Positions 1 to 9,215 of a stretch of DNA of 64,000 nucleotides are shown here, piece after piece. Each line of letters opens with the position of its first letter. The stretch's first letter is position 1. This DNA is from CAZAQV01 sp964487255. Lineage in GTDB: Bacteria; Myxococcota_A; Polyangia; Polyangiales; CAZAQV01. The stretch is from positions 1 through 64,000 of the forward strand of contig CAZAQV010000031.1 in assembly GCA_964487255.1 (NCBI GenBank), in the 5' to 3' direction. A model generated the notes under the pieces. That model ran no database searches, was not told the DNA's origin, and was given only the letters and a program-made list of their open reading frames with translations. Position numbers and translations under genes: made by a program.

Positions 1-59
1 AAGTCTACCTCAACGACGTCATGGAGGCCGCGCTTCCGTCTGAATGCCGCGCCAATTGA
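1..59 (+). CDS. C-terminal end of a pectate lyase paralogue (partial)
   Basis: The gene is cut by the window edge. The reading frame from base 3 gives VYLNDVMEAALPSECRAN and then TGA at 57-59. The last residues of the complete pectate lyase just downstream are VYLNDVMEAALPFECRASY, so this is the tail of a close tandem paralogue. The first 31 bases are identical to 1746-1776, which points to a recent duplication. Nothing can be said of the catalytic part, which lies outside the window. Confidence 0.85.
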   Translation, partial: VYLNDVMEAALPSECRAN

Positions 60-174
60 GATATCACCGGATCTGCCAGATCAACCTCAGGCTCGGACCT
101 CGAGCAAGGACGTCGGCGCACATAGAGTTCCTCATGCACGGGTCTCGGATCCGTCGAAGTCCAGGTGTTTCGGA

Positions 175-190
175 TGGCACGGAAGTTGCT
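175..190 (+). promoter_or_regulatory. sigma-54 (-24/-12) promoter of the pectate lyase gene
   Basis: TGGCACGGAAGTTGCT matches the TGGCAY-N5-TTGCW consensus, with exactly 10 nt between the -24 GG and the -12 GC. Predicted transcription start is near 201, just upstream of the ATG at 206. The same element precedes three sister genes in this district. Confidence 0.75.
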
Positions 191-205
191 GATTCGCGGC
201 TCGGC

Positions 206-1807
206 ATGATTGCAACACGAATGGTTCTAACGTGGGTCTTCCTGGCGACGGCGTGTGCTGAGGAGGGTGGAGTAAAGAGCGCGATGGAGGACGCGATGGC
301 CGGGGCAGGGAGGTCGGACGCAAGCGTGGCGGAGTACATGGATGCGAGACCTCGGAGGGATGCATCGTTCGTCCGCGTGGAAGCTTCGGTTGATGCCCGC
401 ATGGATGGAGCAGGGAATGGCGGCACCGAGGATGGCACCATCGATCCCAACTTTGAGCCGGGGGCTTTCCCGGGCGCGCTCGGCCACGGACGGTTCGCGG
501 TTGGTGGGCGAGGTGGCAAAGTACTTGTCGTCGACTCCCTCGATGACAATTTTAACAACCCTGCGCCGGGGACGTTTCGTTGGGCCGTGTCGCAAAAAGG
601 TCCCCGAACGGTTGTTTTTCGAACCGGCGGAACGGTCGAACTTGAAAACTTCGTACGTATTACGGAGCCCTATCTGACCATTGCTGGGCAGACGGCGCCG
701 GGCGACGGTATTAACTTCAAGAACGCGCCGATCGAGATTCAGACACACGACGTGATCGTTCGTAACATCCGAATACGACCTTCGAATGACATGCGCATCG
801 GGCCAACCGCTGAGCGTCGTGATGCGCTTCAGATCTTTCACGAGGCGCATGATGTGATTGTCGACCAAAGTTCTTTTTCGTGGAGTATGGATGAGCTGCT
901 TCACATTTCAGGTCCGATCGCGATCGCCGGGGACAGCAAGGGTTCGCCCACCCGGGTAACAATTCAACGCGTGATCGCTGGGGAAGCGCTTAACGATGCT
1001 GGTCACCCGGATGGCGTGCATAGCAAGGCGATGCTGCTTTCGGGTGGTCACGTCAAGAAGGTGTCCTTCATTCAGTCTGTCCTCGCCAACAATATCGACC
1101 GTAATCCGCGTTTGATCTGGGGAGCCGACATCGAGTTCATCAACGCCGTTTTCTACAACTACGGTAAGTCATACGCGGCGATTCTCTCCGGCACAGGACA
1201 TCCTGTTGAGGTCGCGCCGATCTATGCAAACTTTATTGGCTCACACTGGATCCCAGGGCCTGACACACCGACTTCGAACGGTCCTGAGGTACGCATCAAG
1301 TCGGATGTGCCGGAGCAGACGCGTGTCTATTTCAGAGATAACGTTGGACCGCGAAGAAAGCTAGGGACGCCCGCCGGACAAGACGAAAACGTGTTTGCAG
1401 AAGGAAGTAAGTTTCTCGCAAGTAGTCCAGCGGCAGCGAGTTCTGGTGTCACCGCGCTTTCATCCACCGTGAGCGAAGAAAATGCTCTTCGTTGTGCGGG
1501 CGCGCTGGCGCCCAGGCCTGACGCGGTCGATCGGCGCATCGTCAGGCATGTCGAAGAGCGTTCGGGTGGCGTGATCGATACCCCTGACGACTATGAGCTT
1601 GGTTACCCCGCATACGAGCGTGGTACCGCCCCTATCGATTCGGACGAGGACGGTATGGCCGACAGCTGGGAGAAGGACCACGGCCTCCGGGTTGGAACCG
1701 ATGACCATGCCGGCAACGACCTGCACGGCTTTTACACCAACCTCGAAGTCTACCTCAACGACGTCATGGAGGCCGCCCTGCCGTTCGAGTGCCGAGCAAG
1801 TTATTGA
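206..1807 (+). CDS. Secreted pectate lyase-like lipoprotein (PL1-type beta-helix) with C-terminal calcium-binding segment
   Basis: Probably cleaves pectic or similar acidic polysaccharide outside the cell. From the ATG at 206 (533 aa) the N-terminus MIATRMVLTWVFLATAC is a short lipoprotein-type signal ending at Cys. An Asp/Ala-rich linker follows, then a beta-helix region with hallmarks of bacterial pectate lyases: GRGGKVLVVDSLDD, GTFRWAV, LTIAGQTAPGDG, DVIVRNIRIRPSND, and later RNPRLIWG with FINAVFYNYG. The C-terminus has a DSDEDGMADSWEKDHGL acidic loop, typical of thrombospondin-3-like calcium sites in these enzymes. The frame stays open back to 44, but the sigma-54 promoter at 175-190 lies inside that extension, so 206 (or 221) is the better start. 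Substrate is inferred from the fold family only. It is a tandem paralogue of the gene ending at 59. Confidence 0.85.
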   Translation: MIATRMVLTWVFLATACAEEGGVKSAMEDAMAGAGRSDASVAEYMDARPRRDASFVRVEASVDARMDGAGNGGTEDGTIDPNFEPGAFPGALGHGRFAVGGRGGKVLVVDSLDDNFNNPAPGTFRWAVSQKGPRTVVFRTGGTVELENFVRITEPYLTIAGQTAPGDGINFKNAPIEIQTHDVIVRNIRIRPSNDMRIGPTAERRDALQIFHEAHDVIVDQSSFSWSMDELLHISGPIAIAGDSKGSPTRVTIQRVIAGEALNDAGHPDGVHSKAMLLSGGHVKKVSFIQSVLANNIDRNPRLIWGADIEFINAVFYNYGKSYAAILSGTGHPVEVAPIYANFIGSHWIPGPDTPTSNGPEVRIKSDVPEQTRVYFRDNVGPRRKLGTPAGQDENVFAEGSKFLASSPAAASSGVTALSSTVSEENALRCAGALAPRPDAVDRRIVRHVEERSGGVIDTPDDYELGYPAYERGTAPIDSDEDGMADSWEKDHGLRVGTDDHAGNDLHGFYTNLEVYLNDVMEAALPFECRASY

Positions 1808-1923
1808 CAGCCTCGCGCGCGTCAGCCTCCGCTGGCGGGTGGTGTACGCTACCTCGGAACGAGTTGGGCGCCTGTTAAGGCGCAGCATTTCGAAGCGAAG
1901 GTGATAACGCAGGGAAAATGAAC

Positions 1924-1939
1924 TGGCATGAGCTTTGCT
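1924..1939 (+). promoter_or_regulatory. Sigma-54-type promoter of the beta-helix lipoprotein gene
   Basis: TGGCATGAGCTTTGCT fits TGGCAY-N5-TTGCW with 10 nt between GG and GC. It overlaps an upstream in-frame ATG at 1928, so that ATG is unlikely to be the start. Predicted transcription begins near 1950, very close to the ATG at 1952. The short leader makes this a slightly weaker call than its sisters. Confidence 0.6.
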
Positions 1940-1951
1940 CTGTCCGTGCAC

Positions 1952-3730
1952 ATGGTGTGCAAGAGGAGTTATGAATGGGTTTGGGCGGCCTTTATCGTGT
2001 GGAGTCTCATTTGGTTACCCGGCTGCGTCGCGTCGGTCGATTCATGTAACGTGGATGGAGACTGTGATGGGGATGGCACGGTGGTCGAGCTGCACAGCGG
2101 AAACGGGAACGGAAATGGCCACGACAAGTGTCGTCCCAATCGAAGTTGTTCCGACGCCGCACTCGATTCGGAACCCGGCCCGGACGCTGCAACCAACGAT
2201 GCGACGGTGAGCGAGCCCGATGCCACTGTGAGTGAGCCGGACGCTTCAGAGAGCGAGCCCGATGCGACGGTGGGCGTGCCGGACGCGACGATGATTGAGC
2301 CCGATGTACGTGTGTCACCCGGCGAGGACATTCAGAGGATTGTGGATGCGCATCCGGCGGGGACGACGTACCTGTTGGAATCGGGGATCCATCGCTTGCA
2401 GTCGGTCGTGCCCAAAAGCGGTGACACCTTTGTGGGTGAGGAGGGGACCGTGATGTCGGGTGCCAAGCGGCTGCCGGCCAAGATGTGGTCGTCTTCGGGT
2501 GGAGACTGGTATGTGGGGGGCCAGACCCAGCAGGGGTTTGTGCATGGTGACATCGAAGCGGGTGGCAACGCGCTGCATGCGCGACCGGAGGAGCTGTTCG
2601 TCGATGGTGTGCGGTGGGAGCCGGTAAGTTCGCGTGCGGAGCTAGCGCTTGGCCGTTGGTTCTTCGACTACGGCAACGACCGGATCTGGTTAGGCGTGGA
2701 TCCTGCCGGATTGGGGACGATTGAGACCTCCGCCTCGGTGGGGGCGTTCGGAGGCGATCAGGTCAAGAACGTTACGATCGCAAATCTGACGATCGAGAAG
2801 TATGCCACGCCGGGTCAGCACGGTGCGATCGGGTTCTACGGTGAGCACTGGACCCATGATTGGACGGTGCGTGACGTGGTCGTGCGTGACAACCACGGCG
2901 CCGGGATCCGAATCGGCCCGGGCATGACCATCGAGCGCTCGCGGGTGACCAACAACGGTCAGATCGGGATCGCAGGGTCGGGCACCGACAAAGAGACCGG
3001 CTATGCCACACCGATCGTGGTGCGTGACACCGAGATCGACCACAATCTGCAGTTGGACTACCGGTTTTCGTGGGAGGGCGGCGCGACCAAGTTCAAGCAC
3101 ACGATCGGGTCGCTGATCGAGAACAACTGGGTGCACGACAACCACGGCCTGGGGTTGTGGTTCGACGTGGACAACTACAACGCGGTGATTCGATCCAACT
3201 TGGTCGAAAACAACGACGTGCGGGGGATCATGTACGAGATCTCCTACGGGGACACCGAGATCTACTGGAACACGGTGCGCAACAACGGTCATGCCAGCCC
3301 ATCGGAGCATCAAGCGATGGGGATCCTGGTGTCCAACTCCGAGAACGTGAAGGTGTACGAGAACGTGGTGTGGGGCTCGTCCCGGGCGATCGCGATCCGG
3401 GCCGACGCCAACCGGTCCCCGCAGGTCCGCAACGTGGTGGTGGCCGACAACGACGTGGTCCAGGGTGATGGCTGGTCGGGTCTGTTCCTGCAGAACGGGA
3501 CCTCGACCAACGTCTACACCAGCTGGGGCAACCGCTTCACCGGTAACACCTGGCGGCTGGACGACCTGGGTCAGCGTCGGTTCAGGTGGCACGACGACTC
3601 CACCCATACCGCGTCGCAGTGGCGCAGCTACGGGCAGGACACCAACGGGACGTTTGTGGAATCCACCAACCCCGGCAATCTGCCCGGTCACGCCACCGGT
3701 TACAATCCCAACACCGTCGGCCCCCGCTGA
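1952..3730 (+). CDS. Right-handed parallel beta-helix lipoprotein
   Basis: Likely a surface polysaccharide-binding or polysaccharide-cleaving protein. The N-terminus from 1952 (592 aa) is a lipoprotein signal: a KR-containing n-region, a Trp-rich hydrophobic core and lipobox LPGC. A repetitive linker of about 50 residues follows, built on Pro-Asp-Ala-Thr units. The rest is a parallel beta-helix: an entry segment (GEDIQRIVDAHPAGTTYLL, typical of NosD/pectinesterase-like folds), then many Asn/Val ladder turns (NVTIANLTIEKY, TIERSRVTNNGQIGI, IIRSNLVENNDVRG-type, NVVVADNDVV). No catalytic residues could be assigned. The first in-frame ATG (1928) sits inside the sigma-54-like promoter. An ATG at 1971 with a good AGGAG is out of frame with this protein. 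Confidence 0.8.
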   Translation: MVCKRSYEWVWAAFIVWSLIWLPGCVASVDSCNVDGDCDGDGTVVELHSGNGNGNGHDKCRPNRSCSDAALDSEPGPDAATNDATVSEPDATVSEPDASESEPDATVGVPDATMIEPDVRVSPGEDIQRIVDAHPAGTTYLLESGIHRLQSVVPKSGDTFVGEEGTVMSGAKRLPAKMWSSSGGDWYVGGQTQQGFVHGDIEAGGNALHARPEELFVDGVRWEPVSSRAELALGRWFFDYGNDRIWLGVDPAGLGTIETSASVGAFGGDQVKNVTIANLTIEKYATPGQHGAIGFYGEHWTHDWTVRDVVVRDNHGAGIRIGPGMTIERSRVTNNGQIGIAGSGTDKETGYATPIVVRDTEIDHNLQLDYRFSWEGGATKFKHTIGSLIENNWVHDNHGLGLWFDVDNYNAVIRSNLVENNDVRGIMYEISYGDTEIYWNTVRNNGHASPSEHQAMGILVSNSENVKVYENVVWGSSRAIAIRADANRSPQVRNVVVADNDVVQGDGWSGLFLQNGTSTNVYTSWGNRFTGNTWRLDDLGQRRFRWHDDSTHTASQWRSYGQDTNGTFVESTNPGNLPGHATGYNPNTVGPR

Positions 3731-3779
3731 TCAACCATCGTTCTCTTGCGAAAGCGTCGACTTGCGCTAGCGCCAGGGG

Positions 3780-4697
3780 ATGTCGCTGTACCCGAATGCG
3801 CTGGAACCAGATTGTTACGACTGTGATATCGAACCCGCGGTTGCTCTTCAGCTGAAGACTCGACCCAAAGATGTGGGTGGTTTCGAGATCCGACGTGCAC
3901 TGCCGGCGCGAGCGTGTCGCTCTATTGGCCCTTTCGTTTTTTTTGATGAGATGGGGCCTGCCGACCTGCCGGAAGGTGTCGGTATGGACGTGCGACCGCA
4001 TCCACATATCAACCTCGCCACGGTCACATATTTGTTCGAGGGCGCAATTGAGCATCGCGATAGTTTGGGAACCTTTCAGGTGATCCGACCCGGTGCGATC
4101 AACTTGATGGTTGCGGGGAGAGGAATCGTGCACTCCGAGCGAACACCCCAGTCCATGCGCGCGCACTCGGAACGATTGCACGGGATTCAGCTGTGGATCG
4201 CGCTTCCGGAAGAACATGAAGAGACCGAACCTGCCTTTTTCCACTATATTGCTGAGCACATACCGGTGATTTCAGGTCCTGATGTAGAGGCCCGTGTGTT
4301 GGTTGGAGAGATGGGCGAAGCTCGCTCACCGGTGAGAACCCTCTCCCCGATGCTCTTCGTCCACGTCGAGATGTCGCCGGGTAGCCAGTGGGCCGTGCCG
4401 GACGGGCTGAGCGAACGCGCAGTCTACTTGGTTGCCGGCAAGATACGTTGTGGTGCAGAAAGCTTCGACGAGCCTCAAATGTTGGTCTTTGCCTCGAAGG
4501 CCAGGCCGCGGATCGAGGCGGAACACCGAAGTCGTATTGTTTTCGTTGCCGGTGAGCCGCTGGGACAGCGCTTTATGTTCTGGAATTTTGTGTCGAGTCG
4601 AAGGGAGCGAATTGAAGCGGCGAAGGCGGATTGGCGAGAAGGAAAGTTCGATAAGGTGCCCGGTGACGAAACCGAGTTCATCCCTTTGCCCGCGTAG
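3780..4697 (+). CDS. Pirin family protein (bicupin)
   Basis: A cytoplasmic bicupin of 305 aa, normal for pirins. The N-terminal cupin carries the family motifs: RPHPHINLATVTYLFEG, IEHRDSLG and MVAGRGIVHSER. The two histidines of HPH and the His/Glu of HSE are the usual metal ligands. The C-terminal cupin ends with GQRFMFWNFVSS, also a pirin hallmark. Bacterial pirins act as quercetin dioxygenase-like enzymes or redox-linked regulators; which applies here cannot be read from sequence. It follows the beta-helix gene by 49 nt on the same strand and may share its transcript. The ATG has AGGGG immediately before it. Confidence 0.92.
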   Translation: MSLYPNALEPDCYDCDIEPAVALQLKTRPKDVGGFEIRRALPARACRSIGPFVFFDEMGPADLPEGVGMDVRPHPHINLATVTYLFEGAIEHRDSLGTFQVIRPGAINLMVAGRGIVHSERTPQSMRAHSERLHGIQLWIALPEEHEETEPAFFHYIAEHIPVISGPDVEARVLVGEMGEARSPVRTLSPMLFVHVEMSPGSQWAVPDGLSERAVYLVAGKIRCGAESFDEPQMLVFASKARPRIEAEHRSRIVFVAGEPLGQRFMFWNFVSSRRERIEAAKADWREGKFDKVPGDETEFIPLPA

Positions 4698-4837
4698 AGT
4701 TTTCGCACAGTAGCATCCGATGGGTTCGCGAACTCTTCGCTAGCGATTCTGAAATTGGCTAATGGTTGTACGAACCAGGTTTGTGATTTGACAGTTCGCT
4801 GAGAAACCGAACCCGCATTGCTGAGCGCTTCGACTCG

Positions 4838-7183
4838 ATGGCCCTGCCATCGACATCGCCTGCATTGGGACGCATGATCGAAAGCATGGAAAAGCGCGAG
4901 TCGGGGGTGGACCGCCTTCCCTTTCGGGATCTTCAATCCCAACCACAGCCCGGTAGCACGATCGGGCACTTCGTTGTGCGTCGTGAAATTGGCAAAGGCG
5001 GCATGGGTGTGGTGTACGAGGCCCGCGACGAGAATCTTCAGCGTGACGTCGCCATCAAACTCATCCGTACGGCGAAGAACCTGAGTGACAAGCAGCGCCT
5101 CGAACAGCAGCAACGTTTGCTTCGCGAGGCGCAGGCCATGGCGCTTATCAGTCACCCCAATCTAGTCACGATTTACGAGGTCGGAAAACACGGCGGGGAC
5201 GTGTTTCTGGCAATGGAGTTCATCACGGGAATGACACTCGAGCGATGGATCCTCAAGGGCCAGCCACTCACCTTGATCGTGGATGCGTTCTGTCAGGCAG
5301 GTGAGGCACTGCAGGCGGTGCATGAAGCGGGCTTGGTCCATCGCGATTTCAAGCCGTCCAATGTGATCGTTACCGAGAATGGCACGGTCAAGCTGCTGGA
5401 CCTGGGGATCGCCAGGCGTTCGGACCTCGAACGAGAGAGTACAACAAACCCAGACAAGACTGGCGCGAAAACAAGACGGCAGCGAATCACGGAGGCGCTT
5501 GGGCGTGACGACATTCAAGAGATCATGAAGAAGCGGGGCCTCGACCTGCTGGATACCTCTTTGACGCACATCGGAGACGTGGTTGGCACGCCAGGTTATA
5601 TCGCGCCCGAGCAACTCTACGGTCAGTCCGTCGGTCCCAAGGCTGATCAGTTTGCGTTTGCGGTTGCACTCTACGAGGCTCTGGAGCACACGCACCCGTA
5701 CGCCGGAGAGGATGAAGACAACCTCATCACAAAAACGGTGCTAGGCGACTTCATCGGTTGGAGCGAAGATACAGCCGTCCCGACAGCGCTGCGCGAAGTG
5801 ATCGAAAAAGGGATCACACGCGAACCCGGCCAGCGCTTCGAAAGCATGACGGAGATGATTGATGCCTGCCGCAACGCGGTAGGGTTACGCGGTCAGCTGG
5901 ACTTGCTTGCAAAGCGTTGGATCAGCCACCGCCGCGATCCCGACTACCTCTTGCGCTCGCGAGGTCTCCTGCGTGAGGCAAGTTCTCTCTTGGAAGAGAA
6001 CAACCTCGATATTGATCAGCGAGATTTTTTGCAACGCTCGATTGAACATATGCGCAAACACGTCGTTTGGCGTCGCGTTTTTCTGATCGGCGTCGCCGTG
6101 CTCGGGGTCGGTGGAGCAGGGATTGCTTGGTCGCTTCATAGGCGTAATGCAAACCTCGAAGCACGTGTTCGCGAGGAGATCCAGGAGAGTATTCGTCAAG
6201 CCGAACGAGAGCTGATATCGACCCTCGATGAGCATCGCGATGGGGTCGAGCTTTTGGCTGCGCAACGCGGGGTCTGGCTTCCGATGTTTGCCGAGTTGAG
6301 AGAGGCTGCGCAACTCGAACCAGGTGCTCGCGAGGAGGCAGTGGCGCAGGCGGTGGAACGTCTCAACGACCTGTTCCTCCCCTTCCTTCACCGCAACGAA
6401 GCCATTTCGTCGCTTATGGTCGCGACGAAAGATAGCGAGTACATGGCCCTCGAGGACCCGGACGGGCCGGACCTCTCGCCGCCGTACCGCGACTACGTTC
6501 GCGTTGTCGACCGCACGGCGTTCGGACTTGATGCATTCCAATATTTTGGTGATTTCAACGGGAACCGTCTGCGCATCCACTGGCTTCGCAAGGGCGCACG
6601 TGATGCCCGTGGCCAACTTTGGGAGGGCTATATGCCCGCCGCTCGTCCTGGATTCGACCGAGCGCTCCGCGAAGGCAAGGCGCACATCGCATGGACGGAG
6701 CCCTACCTTTTCTTTACGACGAAGGACCCGGGGGTGACCGCCTCGATGGCTTTTCGAAGTGGCGACGAGACGGTCGTGCTCGGCGTAGACTTTCTTTTGA
6801 CAGATATCTCCTTCATGACGGCAAAGTTCCACGAAGAAGATTTTTCAGTCTTGGTGGTGACCGACCGAGGCGAAGTGATCGGTCTACCCGCTGACGACCG
6901 GTTCTCCACACGCGAGGCGATTCGCCATTTCTACTCCAATTTTGATGATCAGCGTCGTAAGGAAATTGACGCGCGCCGCACCGCGGACGCGTCCGCAAAG
7001 CTGCCAGGTGTGGACGACTTGGGATTGCCGGCGATCAGTGCGGGCTATGAGGCGGGCCGGCAACATGACAAGCGCGCCTACACGTTTGGTTACCGAGGTG
7101 AGGTGCTTCACGCAGGTCGCAGGACAGTGCGCGTGGGTAGACGAAACATCACCATCTACGTGCTGCAACGTCCCGGCATGTAG
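4838..7183 (+). CDS. Membrane Ser/Thr protein kinase with extracytoplasmic Cache-like sensor domain
   Basis: A transmembrane receptor-like kinase of 781 aa. The N-terminal cytoplasmic kinase (about residues 45-340) has a glycine loop GKGGMGVVYEA, a VAIKLI lysine, catalytic loop HRDFKPSN, DLG in place of DFG, and GTPGYIAPEQ. The DLG-to-APE activation segment is about 67 residues, roughly twice the usual, with a Lys/Arg-rich insertion. A single membrane helix lies near residues 412-434. The outer part (about 445-720) has a helical stalk followed by Cache-type features (PPYRDYVRVVDR, WTEPYLFFTTKDPGVTASMAF, VLGVDFLLTDI), suggesting small-ligand sensing across the membrane. The start could also be the ATG at 4874 or 4886. 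No cognate target is adjacent. Confidence 0.9.
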   Translation: MALPSTSPALGRMIESMEKRESGVDRLPFRDLQSQPQPGSTIGHFVVRREIGKGGMGVVYEARDENLQRDVAIKLIRTAKNLSDKQRLEQQQRLLREAQAMALISHPNLVTIYEVGKHGGDVFLAMEFITGMTLERWILKGQPLTLIVDAFCQAGEALQAVHEAGLVHRDFKPSNVIVTENGTVKLLDLGIARRSDLERESTTNPDKTGAKTRRQRITEALGRDDIQEIMKKRGLDLLDTSLTHIGDVVGTPGYIAPEQLYGQSVGPKADQFAFAVALYEALEHTHPYAGEDEDNLITKTVLGDFIGWSEDTAVPTALREVIEKGITREPGQRFESMTEMIDACRNAVGLRGQLDLLAKRWISHRRDPDYLLRSRGLLREASSLLEENNLDIDQRDFLQRSIEHMRKHVVWRRVFLIGVAVLGVGGAGIAWSLHRRNANLEARVREEIQESIRQAERELISTLDEHRDGVELLAAQRGVWLPMFAELREAAQLEPGAREEAVAQAVERLNDLFLPFLHRNEAISSLMVATKDSEYMALEDPDGPDLSPPYRDYVRVVDRTAFGLDAFQYFGDFNGNRLRIHWLRKGARDARGQLWEGYMPAARPGFDRALREGKAHIAWTEPYLFFTTKDPGVTASMAFRSGDETVVLGVDFLLTDISFMTAKFHEEDFSVLVVTDRGEVIGLPADDRFSTREAIRHFYSNFDDQRRKEIDARRTADASAKLPGVDDLGLPAISAGYEAGRQHDKRAYTFGYRGEVLHAGRRTVRVGRRNITIYVLQRPGM

Positions 7184-7315
7184 CTGTGCGGGCGTGGACC
7201 TGAAAGGACATTCGAACATCGGCTAGGGCTGGTAGGAACATCGACGGTTCCGCATCCGTTCTGCGCAGAGAACCTAGAGCCAGTAGCCCACGACAGGAAT
7301 ATTGAGGATCTTTTC

Positions 7316-7331
7316 TGGCACCACACTTGCA
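7316..7331 (+). promoter_or_regulatory. Sigma-54 promoter of the modular beta-helix lipoprotein gene
   Basis: TGGCACCACACTTGCA is a full match to TGGCAY-N5-TTGCW with the required 10-nt GG-to-GC spacing. The ATG at 7357 begins 27 nt after the -12 GC, the same distance as in the paralogous gene at 13373. Confidence 0.82.
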
Positions 7332-7356
7332 CTGAATACGGGCAAAGGTGGTGAGG

Positions 7357-9159
7357 ATGATTGCACAACGCAGTATAGTAACAAGTTTGGTATTGACGGT
7401 TGGTTGCATGGGCCAAGTTGACGATGGCGCTTTTTCGTCGGCGGATGATGCCCTGCGACAAGGAGAGTGTTGGGTCGAGCCGGCGAGTCCGGTCGTGGGC
7501 TCAAACTACCTGATTAGAGCGACAGGCCTTCACAGCGACCGTGATGCGAAGGTCGAGGTGCAGGACGCGAGCGGAACACGTGTTTTCGACTTGTTGACCG
7601 ACGGTGCGGGGGAACTGTCACAATCAGCGCTTTCGTCACAAGAAGGAGCGGCGCAAGTTTTTATCTCGGTGCTAATTGGGCGTGCTTTTCGAGAGGTTGC
7701 AGCGTGTAACTACGCTGTCATCTCAGCGCAGGCGTGCGGCGACGGGACGTGCAGTGGTGGCGCGGGCGAAGACTGCGAGAGCTGCTCTTCAGACTGTGGG
7801 AGTTGTCCGGAGCCGATGCCAACGTGCGGAGACGGCAGCTGCGACAGCGACGTGGGCGAGGACTGCAACACCTGTTCTGCGGACTGTGGGAGTTGTCCGG
7901 AGCCGATGCCAACGTGCGGAGACAGCAGCTGCGACAGTGACGTGGGCGAGGACTGCAACAGCTGTTCTGCGGACTGCGGGAGCTGCCCCGTCTCGTCCGG
8001 ATCCTCGTTGACCCAAGACTATGGCTGTCGCTGCGATGGCTCGAGCGACGACTCATCGTGCATTCAAGCGGCGCTCGATGACTACCGGAACTGGAAGAAC
8101 CGCACGCTGAGCTTCCCCGCAGGCGCGACCTGCATTGGGTATCAGCTCGATTGGTCCAATGCCAACGGCAGCAGTTCGAGTCGCTACGTGCTCCAGGGCA
8201 ACAACGCCACGATCAAGGCTCCCAACGGGGCGCCGACCACGGCAGGGAACTGGATCCTGATGGTCGACAACGGCTCGTGGCTCTTGATGGACAGCCTTCA
8301 CTTCGATGGCAACCGTCAAAACCGCGCGGCTCAAGAGATGATGAACCACAACCTTGTCATTTCGAGTGTTGAGGATATGGATCTTGTCAATGTGCACTCG
8401 AACAATGGGTGCAACGACAACTTGTACATCAAGGGAGAGACGAATGCCGGCTCGAACAAAGCCGAGTACTCGAAACGTATCACGGTACGCGACCCCATCA
8501 TGCGCAACGCCTTCCGCAACAACATTTCGGTCATCAACTGCGATGAATGTCTGATCGTCGGTGACGGAAACGGACGAAACTCGTCATGTCAGTTGACCGA
8601 TGCGCACGGCACCATGCCCGAAGCGGGGATCGATTTCGAGCCGAACCCCACGAGTGCCATACCTGGCATCTCGAACAGCGGTGTTCAAGGGTGCTACATT
8701 GCGCGAAATGGTGGCCGCTGCGTGCAGACCTCGCCGGCCGGATCGTCGGTGGGTACGTTTGTGCGCGACAACTTCATTGAGGATTGCCGACGCGACACCC
8801 TCGGCTGTGGCGCGGGCGTTCACGGTGGTCACTCCGATATGCGGGTGGAGGGCAATACCTTGGTGAACTTTCAGCTCAGCAATACATGTCGCAGTCTGAT
8901 CGACTTTCCATCGACCGATGGTTCTGGGACGTCGATTGTGCGCAATAACGAGATTCGCAACATCAGCGGTGTGCCCGACCCTGGAGGCATCATCTATATT
9001 CATCGCTACCACGGTGGTTCGGTGACCTTTGAGGACAACCAAATGTCCAACATCGGGGTTTCGGCTTCGGGTGACTGGTGCGGGGGCAGTGGTACGAAGA
9101 CGGTTCGCGACAATACCGTCGATGGCGTGACACAGTCGCCCAATCCGGGCTGCCCGTAG
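7357..9159 (+). CDS. Modular Cys-rich beta-helix lipoprotein, pectate lyase superfamily-like
   Basis: A secreted lipoprotein of 600 aa. It begins with a signal ending in lipobox TVGC. Next comes a domain shared with the protein at 13373 (ECWVEPASPVVGSNYLI, ATGLHSDRDAKVEVQDASG). Three tandem 24-residue Cys modules of the form CGDGxC...GEDCxSCxxDCGSC follow, each with conserved EDC and SDC acids that look metal-binding. The C-terminal half is a Pro/Asn-rich parallel beta-helix (DYGCRCDGSSDDSSCIQAA, YVLQGNNATIKAPNG, then ladder turns to GTKTVRDNTVDGV) resembling pectate lyase superfamily proteins that start with a DGxxDD motif. The ATG at 7357 is preferred over a GTG at 7348 because it aligns with the paralogue start. 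Catalytic residues are not identified. Confidence 0.83.
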   Translation: MIAQRSIVTSLVLTVGCMGQVDDGAFSSADDALRQGECWVEPASPVVGSNYLIRATGLHSDRDAKVEVQDASGTRVFDLLTDGAGELSQSALSSQEGAAQVFISVLIGRAFREVAACNYAVISAQACGDGTCSGGAGEDCESCSSDCGSCPEPMPTCGDGSCDSDVGEDCNTCSADCGSCPEPMPTCGDSSCDSDVGEDCNSCSADCGSCPVSSGSSLTQDYGCRCDGSSDDSSCIQAALDDYRNWKNRTLSFPAGATCIGYQLDWSNANGSSSSRYVLQGNNATIKAPNGAPTTAGNWILMVDNGSWLLMDSLHFDGNRQNRAAQEMMNHNLVISSVEDMDLVNVHSNNGCNDNLYIKGETNAGSNKAEYSKRITVRDPIMRNAFRNNISVINCDECLIVGDGNGRNSSCQLTDAHGTMPEAGIDFEPNPTSAIPGISNSGVQGCYIARNGGRCVQTSPAGSSVGTFVRDNFIEDCRRDTLGCGAGVHGGHSDMRVEGNTLVNFQLSNTCRSLIDFPSTDGSGTSIVRNNEIRNISGVPDPGGIIYIHRYHGGSVTFEDNQMSNIGVSASGDWCGGSGTKTVRDNTVDGVTQSPNPGCP

Positions 9160-9185
9160 AGGGTTCTCTTCCGAAACCGGGATGC

Positions 9186-9212
9186 GGCGTGGGCAAGTTG
9201 GTTGCCCGCGCC
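9186..9212. terminator. Hairpin between convergent genes, candidate bidirectional terminator
   Basis: GGCGTGGGCAA and TTGCCCGCGCC pair over 11 bp with one G-U on the plus strand and a 5-nt loop. It lies in the 56-nt gap between two converging stop codons. There is no T-run, so its strength is uncertain. Confidence 0.5.
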
Positions 9213-9215
9213 GGC

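Noticed and set aside
2690..3691. 333-codon minus-strand frame opposite the beta-helix lipoprotein gene
   Set aside because: Val/His/Pro-rich shadow; the plus strand has signal peptide, promoter and clear beta-helix repeats.
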